From assembly GCA_013361525.1 (NCBI GenBank), contig JABFXY010000082.1, forward strand, positions 1 to 64,000: a DNA stretch of 64,000 nt, read 5' to 3'. Each line of letters opens with the position of its first letter. Within the stretch, counting starts at the first letter, position 1. A model generated the notes under the pieces. That model did not search any database and had not been told where the DNA came from. It worked only from the letters and a program-made list of their open reading frames with translations. This document shows, one piece after another, positions 19,617 to 27,129 of the stretch. This DNA comes from Polyangiaceae bacterium (GTDB lineage: Bacteria; Myxococcota_A; Polyangia; Polyangiales; Polyangiaceae). A program made the translations under genes and the position numbers.

Positions 19617-21665
19617 GTGAAGCGCAATCGAGACTCGTCTGCCGACCTGCCGCGCGACTCCTCGCGGCGAAGCGAACGGCCACGAGGCTCGTCCCCGCCG
19701 CGCCCGCGCCGCGGCTCCCACCCGATGGATCGCCTCCTCGCGGTCGCGCAAGAGATCACCCACACCGGCAGCTGGGAGTGGGACGTCGCGACGGGGACGG
19801 TGCGCGCCTCGAACGAGCTCTTTCGGATCGTCGGTCTCGAGCCGCAATCGGGCGCGATGTCCTTCGAGATCTTCCTCGAGCGACTGCATCCTGACGATCG
19901 TGTCAGGATCCGAGATGCGATCGACGACGCGTTACGCCGGCGCGAGCGCTTCCAGCTCCACGCGCGCATTTGTCGTCCCGACGGGACGCTGCGCGAGATC
20001 GATACGGTGGGGGAGGCCGTTTGCGACGACGAGGGAGGCGTCGCGAGCGTCGTCGGGACTTGTCGGGACGTCACCGACGAGCGGCGCCGCGACGAGACGC
20101 TCCGGCTTTATGCGGACATCGTTCGCAACGTCCAAATCGGCCTGACGGTTTGGGAGATCGAACCCGACGGTCGCGAGGTGAGCGACGCCGGTCCCGGTGC
20201 TTGCGCGCACCTGCCGAAGCTGCTCGCGTTCAACCCCGCGGCGGAGGCCGCGACACAAATGGCGCTCGCGCCGGAGCTCGGCAAGACGTTCGCCGGAGTA
20301 TTCCCATTTGCCTCCGAGACGGAGCTGCCGGCGCTGCTCTGTCAGGTGCGCCGCGACGGGATGGTCCGTGACATCTCGACGCTCTCGTTCGGTGATCGCA
20401 CCTTCGCCGTGAAGGCCTTTCGCCTCCCGAACTTCGCCGTCGGCGCTGCGTTCGAGGACGTCACCGCGGCGACCCGCTCCCAACGCGTCGAGACGACGGA
20501 GCAGCGTGTGTTCGAGATGATCGCATCGGGCGCCCCGCTGGCCAGCGTCCTACGTGACCTCGTGCTTTCGCTCGAGTCCCAGACGAGAGGTCTGTTCGCA
20601 TCGGTTCTGCTTCTCGATGTGAATGGCGTGCAGTTGCGACACGCCGCCGGCCCGAGCTTGCCCGAGGCGTACAACCGGGTCCTCGACGGCATCGCGATCG
20701 GGCCCACCGTCGGTTCTTGCGGCACGGCTGCGTTCTTCGGTCGGCCGGTGATCGTGAGCGACACCGAGATCGATCCGCTCTGGGAGCCATACCGCGACAT
20801 CGCGCGAACGTACGGCCTGCGCGCGTGCTGGTCGACGCCCATTCTCGCGACGAGCGGCCGCGTCCTGGGGACGTTCGCCGTGTACTACCGAGAGCCGCGC
20901 GAACCCTCACCGATGGAGCTGCAGCTCGTCGCGCGCGCGTCGTACATCGCGCGAATCGCCATCGAGCGCCATCAGCTCGAGGAGCAGCTGCGGGCGTTGT
21001 CGGCACACATCGAGCGCGTGCGCGAGGACGAGCGCGCGTCGATCGCACGCGAAATCCACGACGAGCTCGGGCAGGCGCTCACCGCCATCAAGCTCGATCT
21101 CGGGTGGATCATGCGCCGGCTCGCGCGCACCGAAGGCCTCGACCCGACAACGACGCTCGAGAAGCTCCGCTCGGCCTCCGACATGACCGACGAGGTCGTG
21201 AAGCTGGTGCGTCGGATCTCCGCCGCGTTGAGGCCGGGCGTGCTCGACGATCTCGGCCTGCGCGCGGCGATCGAGTGGCAGTCGGAGGAGTTCGAGAAGC
21301 GCACCGGCACGCGATGCACGCTGTCGTCCAACGTCTCGGAGCTTCCGCTCGACCGTGACGTCTCCACGAACTTGTTTCGGATCTTCCAAGAGGCGCTCAC
21401 CAACGTCGCACGGCACGCGCGCGCCAACGCCGTCGAGGTCGAGCTGAAGACCGAGGAGCAACGGCTCTCGCTCGTGGTTCGGGACGACGGGCGGGGCATC
21501 TCCGCCGACGTCGCCAGTCACCCGCGGTCGCTGGGCCTGCTCGGTATTCGCGAGCGCGCCCGGCGGATCGGCGGGGTCGCGGTGATCAGCGGCGAGCCGA
21601 GGCGGGGCACGAGGGTGACGGTCAGCGTCCCGCTCGATAACATGGTCGACGAGGAGAGCTCGTGA
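19617..21665 (+). CDS. PAS-GAF sensor histidine kinase (NarX/DegS type)
   Basis: Histidine kinase of 682 aa from a GTG start (an ATG at 19725 is also possible). Order: PAS with PAC (about 38-152: TGSWEWDVATG, HPDDRVRIRDAID), a second PAS-like region (about 160-285), GAF (about 300-455: VGSCGTAAFFGRPVIVSD), HisKA_3 dimer/phosphoacceptor region with His481 in REIHDELGQALTAIKLDL, and a HATPase_c domain (about 585-675: FQEALTNVARHARA, DDGRGIS, LGLLGIRERA). No transmembrane helix is visible, so it senses a cytoplasmic or diffusible signal. The stop overlaps the NarL-type regulator start (GTGA), which identifies its cognate partner. Confidence 0.93.
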   Translation: MKRNRDSSADLPRDSSRRSERPRGSSPPRPRRGSHPMDRLLAVAQEITHTGSWEWDVATGTVRASNELFRIVGLEPQSGAMSFEIFLERLHPDDRVRIRDAIDDALRRRERFQLHARICRPDGTLREIDTVGEAVCDDEGGVASVVGTCRDVTDERRRDETLRLYADIVRNVQIGLTVWEIEPDGREVSDAGPGACAHLPKLLAFNPAAEAATQMALAPELGKTFAGVFPFASETELPALLCQVRRDGMVRDISTLSFGDRTFAVKAFRLPNFAVGAAFEDVTAATRSQRVETTEQRVFEMIASGAPLASVLRDLVLSLESQTRGLFASVLLLDVNGVQLRHAAGPSLPEAYNRVLDGIAIGPTVGSCGTAAFFGRPVIVSDTEIDPLWEPYRDIARTYGLRACWSTPILATSGRVLGTFAVYYREPREPSPMELQLVARASYIARIAIERHQLEEQLRALSAHIERVREDERASIAREIHDELGQALTAIKLDLGWIMRRLARTEGLDPTTTLEKLRSASDMTDEVVKLVRRISAALRPGVLDDLGLRAAIEWQSEEFEKRTGTRCTLSSNVSELPLDRDVSTNLFRIFQEALTNVARHARANAVEVELKTEEQRLSLVVRDDGRGISADVASHPRSLGLLGIRERARRIGGVAVISGEPRRGTRVTVSVPLDNMVDEESS

Positions 21666-22294
21666 TCAAGGTCCTCGTCGCGGACGATCATGCCGTCGTT
21701 CGGCACGGACTTCGTCAGATCCTGGCCGACACCGACGACATCGTGGTCGGGGGCGAGGCCGGGACGGCAGAAGACGCGCTGCGTCTCTTGAAGGAGCAGC
21801 GCTTCAGCGTCGTCATCCTCGACATCAACATCCGCGGATCCAACGGGCTCGAGCTCCTCGCCGAGATGCGCAAAGAGCGACCCGAGGTCCGCGCGCTCGT
21901 GCTCACGGTCTATTCGGAGGACCAATACGCCGTTCGGGCGATCCGCGGTGGAGCACACGGCTTTCTCACGAAGGAGAGCGCGCCGGAGCGTCTCGTCGAG
22001 GCGGTGCGAAAGATCGCTGCGGGGGGCCGCTACGTGAGCGCCGAGGTCGCGGAGCGTCTCGCGTCGTTCATCGCCGACGACGAGAAACGTTCCCCGCACG
22101 AGCGTCTGTCGAACCGGGAGTTCGAGATCCTGAAGATGCTCGCGGCCGGCCGCTCCGTAACCCAGATTGCGCAGGACCTCACCTTGAGCGCGAAGACGGT
22201 GAGCACGCACCGAACCCGCATCCTCGGGAAGATGCAGCTCAAGTCGAACGCCGAGCTCGCCTCGTACGCCCTTCGAAACGGCCTGCTCGAGTGA
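21662..22294 (+). CDS. NarL/FixJ-family response regulator
   Basis: DNA-binding response regulator of 210 aa. The receiver (about 1-120) is intact: Asp8/Asp9 (VADDH), phospho-acceptor Asp54 (VILDINIRG), Thr82 and Lys104. A LuxR-type helix-turn-helix follows (about 145-205: LSNREFEILKMLAAG, AQDLTLSAKTVSTHRTRI). GTG at 21662 overlaps the kinase stop, so kinase and regulator form a coupled two-component pair. A 9-2-9 palindrome starts 7 bp after the stop codon and is a candidate target site for this class of regulator. Confidence 0.94.
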   Translation: MIKVLVADDHAVVRHGLRQILADTDDIVVGGEAGTAEDALRLLKEQRFSVVILDINIRGSNGLELLAEMRKERPEVRALVLTVYSEDQYAVRAIRGGAHGFLTKESAPERLVEAVRKIAAGGRYVSAEVAERLASFIADDEKRSPHERLSNREFEILKMLAAGRSVTQIAQDLTLSAKTVSTHRTRILGKMQLKSNAELASYALRNGLLE

Positions 22295-22300
22295 CCGGCG

Positions 22301-22320
22301 TTGTAGGACTCGTCCTACAA
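22301..22320. promoter_or_regulatory. Palindromic operator candidate (9-2-9)
   Basis: Arms TTGTAGGAC and GTCCTACAA are perfect inverted repeats separated by two bases; another half-site, GTCCTACA, lies at 22334-22341. It sits between the NarL-type regulator and the next receiver gene. The 2-base spacer is poor for a terminator hairpin and fits binding by a dimeric regulator; NarL-family proteins use inverted heptamers with a 2-base gap. The binding protein is not known. Confidence 0.5.
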
Positions 22321-22399
22321 CGTCGAAGGGCGCGTCCTACATCCATCGAGCCTCGACACCGATGCCGTTGGTCGGCGGTCGACGAATATCGTGATCCAC

Positions 22400-22771
22400 A
22401 TGAAGGTGCTCGTCGTGGACGACTCGCGCGTCATACGGCTTCGCATCGTCGCGATGCTTCGCGATGTGCCAGGTGTCGAATCCGTGATCGAGGCTGCCGA
22501 CGGCGTGCAGGCCCTCCAGCGCATCGCCCAACAATCGCCTGATCTCGTCGTGCTCGACTTGAACATGCCTCGCCTCGGTGGGCTCGACGTGCTCCGCACC
22601 GTGAAGAAGTCCGCGCGGCCGCCGTTCATCGTCATTCACACGAGCCACGGCACCGATCATCATCGCGCGGAGTGTTTGCGCCTCGGCGCGGACGCGTTCT
22701 GTGACAAGTCGGAGTCCTTCGACACCGTCCTCGCGCTGGTATCGCAGCGCGTCGCCTCGCTCGGCGCGTAG
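22400..22771 (+). CDS. CheY-like response regulator
   Basis: Stand-alone receiver of 123 aa from the ATG at 22400 (a GTG at 22391 adds three residues). Key residues are all present: Asp7/Asp8 (VVDDS), Asp53 (VVLDLNMP), Thr81 (VIHTSHG) and Lys103 (CDKSE). No output domain. It lies between the NarL-type pair and a hybrid histidine kinase whose own receiver is degenerate, so it may be the functional phosphate acceptor for that kinase (inference). The palindrome at 22301-22320 is about 80 bp upstream and could control it. Confidence 0.9.
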   Translation: MKVLVVDDSRVIRLRIVAMLRDVPGVESVIEAADGVQALQRIAQQSPDLVVLDLNMPRLGGLDVLRTVKKSARPPFIVIHTSHGTDHHRAECLRLGADAFCDKSESFDTVLALVSQRVASLGA

Positions 22772-22856
22772 GTCACCGACGACCCCCGCGTCGGGTTGTC
22801 CGACGCTCGATCGGCGTCATATCCGGCAATCGCCTGCGGACTCGGCCGATGGGGCG

Positions 22857-24116
22857 ATGATGGTGATTTCACTACGTTGTCCCTCGATGAGCTCGAAGGA
22901 TGAAGACGTCGTGCTCGAGACCGCGACCCTCGCCGACCGCATTCGCGACTTGAACGCGGAGATGCGGCAGCTACGGCGAACCGATACCGCCGCGCTCGCG
23001 ACGCTCGGGCTCTTGCACGACTTCAACAACCTCGTGACCGTGATCTTGTTCACGAGCGGCCTCCTCGTCCGCACGCTGCAAGACGGCTCGAAGGAGGCGG
23101 GGTTGGCCGTCGACGTTCGCGACGCGGCGAAGCGTACGGCGACGCTCGCGCGACAGATCCTGAACCTCGCGCGAGGTGGGAGCATCCGGATGTGCTCCGT
23201 CGACGTGAACGGAGTGCTCGACGACCTCCGCGGGCTGCTCGAGCGGATGGTCGGCGACGACGTCGCGCTCACGGCGAAGCTCGCGCCCGACCTGGGCTTC
23301 ACATGTATCGACCGCGACCAGCTGGAGCACGCGATCATCAACCTCGCCGCCAACGCGCGCGACGCGATGCCGAGCGGTGGTCGGTTGATGATCGAGACCG
23401 CCAACGTGGACGTAGACCACGACGAGACCGCGGAGGGAGTCGCGCCGGGGCCGTACATCGTCGTGTCCGTTTCCGACACCGGCTTCGGAATGAGCGCGCG
23501 CAATCAAGGTCGCGCGTTCGAGCCCTTCTTCACGACCAAGGAGCGCGGCCAGGGGCTCGGGCTGGGCCTCGCGATGGCGCGTCGATTCGCTTCGGAGAGC
23601 GGCGGCTACGTCACGCTGACGAGCCTGCCGTCGCATGGGACCACATTGAGGATTCACCTGCCGCGCACCGAGGAGAAACGGATCGACACGCCCCGACCGC
23701 CGCCGTCGGTGGAGCGATCCGGCGGGCGCGAGAAGGTCCTTCTCGTCGAGCGCGACGAAGGCGTGCGAAAAGCAGCTCGCCGCGTGCTCGAGCAACGCGG
23801 CTACGCCGTCGTCGATGTCGGCTCGGCGGCAGACGCGATCGCGATCGCCGAGCGGCGCGAGCGCATCGACGTCGTCGTGACCGAGCTTGCGCTGCCCGTC
23901 GTGTCGGGTCGTGCGCTCGTCCGCATCCTCTCGGGCACGTACGGCCCATTGCCGGCGGTGTACCTATCGCATCGCGGCCTCGACGCGCGCGCGCTCGATG
24001 AGCCGTCCGCCGTCGTCGTCGACATGCCGCTCTCGCCGAACGGCTTCGCCAATGCCGTTCGCGAGGCGCTCGATGCAACGCTCGCCGACCGCGATCGCCC
24101 GAGCCCCACGCCGTAG
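22857..24116 (+). CDS. Hybrid histidine kinase with pseudo-receiver
   Basis: Cytoplasmic histidine kinase of 419 aa. The phosphoacceptor segment is LLHDFNNLV with His54, a form common in NtrB-like and hybrid kinases. The HATPase_c domain follows (about 150-280: INLAANARDAMPSGG, DTGFGMS, FEPFFTTKERGQGLGLGLAM). The C-terminal receiver-like domain (about 298-412) lacks key residues: the phospho-acceptor position is Glu343 (VVVTELALP), the conserved Lys position is Met390 (VVDMPLSP), and the acidic pair reads LVERDEG. It therefore probably cannot be phosphorylated normally. No N-terminal sensor domain is seen. Starts at 22857, 22860 or 22887 are possible. Confidence 0.9.
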   Translation: MMVISLRCPSMSSKDEDVVLETATLADRIRDLNAEMRQLRRTDTAALATLGLLHDFNNLVTVILFTSGLLVRTLQDGSKEAGLAVDVRDAAKRTATLARQILNLARGGSIRMCSVDVNGVLDDLRGLLERMVGDDVALTAKLAPDLGFTCIDRDQLEHAIINLAANARDAMPSGGRLMIETANVDVDHDETAEGVAPGPYIVVSVSDTGFGMSARNQGRAFEPFFTTKERGQGLGLGLAMARRFASESGGYVTLTSLPSHGTTLRIHLPRTEEKRIDTPRPPPSVERSGGREKVLLVERDEGVRKAARRVLEQRGYAVVDVGSAADAIAIAERRERIDVVVTELALPVVSGRALVRILSGTYGPLPAVYLSHRGLDARALDEPSAVVVDMPLSPNGFANAVREALDATLADRDRPSPTP

Positions 24117-24134
24117 GCCATGAAAACAAACGAC

Positions 24135-25358
24135 CTACGCTCTGACGCGGTGGCCAATACCGAGCACCGAGGCCCACGCCGCGACGCCGGAGCCGGTGAA
24201 GAATCGCTTCCGAATCGGATCGGGCAGCGTCTCACGCCAGCCTCGCCACCAGCCGGTCTGAAGTTGCGACGACGGCGGTAGTTGGGGCAGTCGAACCTTC
24301 GGCTTGGCGGGCGTGATGAACGACACGTCGCCGTCGACGTCGAGCTCCGGCGCCATGGGCAGCTCGAATCCGCGCGGATAGAACTGCTTTGCCCAGCGAC
24401 GGAACGCGACGATCGGCCCGTCGCCGCTCGCGAGGCCGGGCCGCGGCAGGTAGCGCTTGTGCGCCCAGTAGACGAGGTCCCGTCGAAAATCGAAGAGCAT
24501 TGCGCGCCGGTACACGGTCAAAAGGAGGCGCTCCGCTGCGCGCTCCGGCATCAGCCATTTCAACGGTAGGTGGCTCGTCGATCGCCCGATGTCGCGGCAT
24601 TGCGAGACGACGCGCACGTCCATCGTGCCGTCGCCGACGAGCGACGACATCACGAACGTCCGCGAGAAGAAGTCGACCGACGGAACGTGCGACTCGACGA
24701 TGACGATGCCGAGCCCGTACACGTGGAAGGCGAAATCCATCTCGATGTCGGCTCCTCCGCCGACGCCCAGCTTGTTCGGCACGCGGCAACGGATGCCTTG
24801 ACGAACGCGGTGCCCGTCGACCTCGAGCGGACCCGTGCGCGTCGCTTCGGAAAATCCGTGGATCCACGTGAGGTGCCCGGTGTCGACGGCGTTCTCCGCG
24901 ATCTCTTGCGGGTGGCTGGTGAGCGAGAAGACGTCGTGCGTCGGACGCGACCAGATCGGACCGTCATCGAGCGGCGGCTCCCAGGTCGGTGTCTCGGCAG
25001 TCTCGTGAAAGTAGAGCAGGACCGTCCCGAGCATCTCGCGCACCGGATACGTGCGCGCCTTGAGCGGAGGGGGCTTCGTGCCGTAGCCCGTCTCGGTGCA
25101 TTGCCCTGCGGTGTCGAAGCAGAAGCCATGCAGCCTGCAGCGAAGCACGCCGCCTTCCACCGTGCCCGATTGCGCGAGCGATCCTCCGAGGTGCGGGCAG
25201 GCACCGTCCATGGCGGCGAGCTTGCCGTCTTCCGTTCGGAAGATGACGAGGCGATGCCCCATGAGGTGAATCGCCTTCACCGAGCCCGCCGGAATGTCCT
25301 CCGAGCGAGCGACCGCGAACCAGCTGTTGATGACCTCGGGTAGGGACGAGCTGCTCAT
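24135..25358 (-). CDS. Rieske-type non-heme iron oxygenase
   Basis: Oxygenase component of 407 aa that should use a Rieske cluster to feed electrons to a mononuclear iron for hydroxylation, desaturation or demethylation. The Rieske motif is Cys54-x-His56 and Cys74-x2-His77 (CPHLGG, CRLHGF). The iron site is in ENAVDTGHLTWIHGF: Asp159, His162 and His167. The layout resembles KshA/VanA and the sterol-acting Rieske enzymes (DAF-36/Neverland, SdmA), so a steroid or other hydrophobic substrate is plausible but unproven. A reductase partner is not encoded nearby. The ATG at 25358 begins the family-like N-terminus; the open frame upstream is a shadow. It is 59 bp downstream of ddl. Confidence 0.88.
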   Translation of the reverse strand: MSSSSLPEVINSWFAVARSEDIPAGSVKAIHLMGHRLVIFRTEDGKLAAMDGACPHLGGSLAQSGTVEGGVLRCRLHGFCFDTAGQCTETGYGTKPPPLKARTYPVREMLGTVLLYFHETAETPTWEPPLDDGPIWSRPTHDVFSLTSHPQEIAENAVDTGHLTWIHGFSEATRTGPLEVDGHRVRQGIRCRVPNKLGVGGGADIEMDFAFHVYGLGIVIVESHVPSVDFFSRTFVMSSLVGDGTMDVRVVSQCRDIGRSTSHLPLKWLMPERAAERLLLTVYRRAMLFDFRRDLVYWAHKRYLPRPGLASGDGPIVAFRRWAKQFYPRGFELPMAPELDVDGDVSFITPAKPKVRLPQLPPSSQLQTGWWRGWRETLPDPIRKRFFTGSGVAAWASVLGIGHRVRA

Positions 25359-25417
25359 CGGTGGCGGAAGCCTACCGGCTCCCGCCGCGCTGCGCCATGC
25401 GCCCCGCTCGCTTCGGA

Positions 25418-26593
25418 TCAATACGAAGTCTTGAGCTTCTTGCGCCGCTCGCCGCGCTCGAGCGCGAGATCGACGAGGCGTGAGACCAGCGCTTTCGCCC
25501 CGATGCCGCTCGCCTCGAAGAGCTTCGGATACATGCTGATCGCCGTGAACCCGGGCATGGTGTTCACCTCGTTCACGTAGATGGTGCCGTCCGCTGCGCG
25601 GAAGAAGTCGACCCGCGCGAGGCCGTGGCACGAGAGCGCTTCGAACGTTGCGAGCGAGAGGCGTTGCACGCGCTCCTCTTCCTCGGCGGAAATCTCCGCG
25701 GGCACGAGCGTCGTCGCGCCGTGCTCGTCGACGTACTTCGCCGCGTAGGAGTAGAAGCCGTCGGGATGTGTGACGCGGATCTCGCCGACGCGCGATGCAA
25801 TGGGCTCATCGCCGCCGAGCACCGCACACTCGAGCTCGCGAAGGCCGACGACACCGGGCTCGACGACGACCTTGTCGTCGAAGCCGAACGCGACCTCGAT
25901 GGCTTGCTCGATCTCTTGCCGGCCCGTCGCCTTCGACACGCCGACGCTCGAACCGAGGTTCGCGGGCTTCACGAACATCGTCTTCTGCGGGCCGAGATCG
26001 GCGATCTCGCCGAGCACCGCCTCGCGCGCTCGCTTCCAGCGAGCGGCGGACACCGAGAGGAAGGGGACGATGGGCAGACCCGCGTCGCGCAGGAGACGCT
26101 TCATCACGTCCTTGTCCATGCCGACGGCGGAGCCGAGCACGCCCGAGCCGACGAATGGAACGTCCGCGAGCGTGAGAAGCCCTTGCACTGTGCCGTCCTC
26201 GCCCATCGGGCCGTGCAGAACGGGAAAGACGACGTCGACGCCGAGCGGCCCGCGCCCTGCGACATCGAGCGTGGCGGTCGAGGTCGTCGCGAGCGCGCCG
26301 TCACTCGCTTCGTCGATGCCTGATTTTTCGCCGCTGGCCGGGTAGGGCGACAGCTGCACCGCGGGCGCGGCTTGGCTCAAGCGTACGAGGCGCGGATCAC
26401 GAGCCTGCCCGAGGAGCAGCGACTCTTCCTGTGCGAGCCATCGACCGTGCTTGTCGATCCCGACGAGGACGGGCTCGAAACGATCGCGATCGAGCGACTC
26501 GACGACGAAACGCGCCGACAAGATCGAGATTTCGTGCTCGGCCGATCGGCCGCCGAACACCACTGCGACCCGCAGCTTTTTCGCGCGGCTCAC
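25418..26593 (-). CDS. ddl: D-alanine--D-alanine ligase
   Basis: ATP-grasp enzyme that joins two D-alanines for peptidoglycan precursors. The 391 aa product shows the Ddl signatures: VAVVFGGRSAEHEIS at the start, FPVLHGPMGEDGTVQGLL, VGSGVLGSAVGMDKD, FVKPANLGSSVGVSKA, GLARVDFF and NEVNTMPGFTAISMYP. A Ser/Ala-rich insert of about 20 residues around 90-115 is not usual. The chosen start is the GTG at 26593, seven residues before the conserved strand; upstream ORF sequence has no homology. It begins 7 bp after the stop of a small secreted-protein gene, and the oxygenase gene follows, so a three-gene operon is likely. Confidence 0.94.
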   Translation of the reverse strand: MSRAKKLRVAVVFGGRSAEHEISILSARFVVESLDRDRFEPVLVGIDKHGRWLAQEESLLLGQARDPRLVRLSQAAPAVQLSPYPASGEKSGIDEASDGALATTSTATLDVAGRGPLGVDVVFPVLHGPMGEDGTVQGLLTLADVPFVGSGVLGSAVGMDKDVMKRLLRDAGLPIVPFLSVSAARWKRAREAVLGEIADLGPQKTMFVKPANLGSSVGVSKATGRQEIEQAIEVAFGFDDKVVVEPGVVGLRELECAVLGGDEPIASRVGEIRVTHPDGFYSYAAKYVDEHGATTLVPAEISAEEEERVQRLSLATFEALSCHGLARVDFFRAADGTIYVNEVNTMPGFTAISMYPKLFEASGIGAKALVSRLVDLALERGERRKKLKTSY

Positions 26594-26600
26594 GGCTTGG

Positions 26601-26921
26601 TCAGGGGACGCGCCGGAAGCTCTTGCGAATTTCGACCAGGGGGACGCCGCGTACGACGTGCCCATCCGCGAGCGCGACGTCGAGAAGCACATGACCGGAA
26701 GCGCTGCGCTTGCCGCTGACGCTCACCTTCGAGCCCTCTGCGATGATCGCCTCGTCGAGGGAAACATCGCGGGTCGCCTGAAGCTGGTCGCCCACTTTGA
26801 TGTCGGCGCCCTGGACGCTCAAGACATCCCCAGCCGTGGGAACTTCCTCTGCCGAAGCGGCCCGCGGAGATCCGGCGAGGCCGACGGCCAATGTCGCGAG
26901 GGCGAACAGCACGACGCGCAT
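26601..26921 (-). CDS. Small exported protein of unknown function
   Basis: 106 aa protein with a clear signal peptide (hydrophobic LFALATLAVGLAG, cleavage near ASAEE). The mature part is about 82 aa and looks like a small beta-rich fold (DVLSVQGADIKVGDQLQ, SKVSVSGKRSASGHVLLDV). I do not recognise a family. Its stop is 7 bp before ddl, so the two are probably on one transcript, but there is no direct evidence that it acts in cell-wall synthesis. Confidence 0.7.
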   Translation of the reverse strand: MRVVLFALATLAVGLAGSPRAASAEEVPTAGDVLSVQGADIKVGDQLQATRDVSLDEAIIAEGSKVSVSGKRSASGHVLLDVALADGHVVRGVPLVEIRKSFRRVP

Positions 26922-27070
26922 GGTTCGAGGACGATACGGGATGGTCCCGGGTCTGCCAACCCGAAATCAGCCCATCAACAACAATGCCACCGTGTGCTCG
27001 CCACCTTGTCGCACATCGCACCGAGGCTCGGCGCCTCGGTGATTCGTTGGAGCAACAACGATTTTTGTTT

Positions 27071-27129
27071 TCGCGCGCGCACGACGGCGCCGGGTCCCGC
27101 CGGGGGTGTGCTTCGCTGCGCTACGCACT
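27071..27129 (+). repeat. Dispersed GC-rich repeat, copy B
   Basis: Second copy of the element at 3392-3449, same orientation, preceded by a T-rich run (TTTTTGTTT). It lies in the gap between the start of the small exported protein gene and the end of the double HCCA-isomerase gene, whose stop codon it touches by two bases. The two copies share TCGCGCGCGCACGACGGC and CGGGTCCCGCC exactly. Confidence 0.6.
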
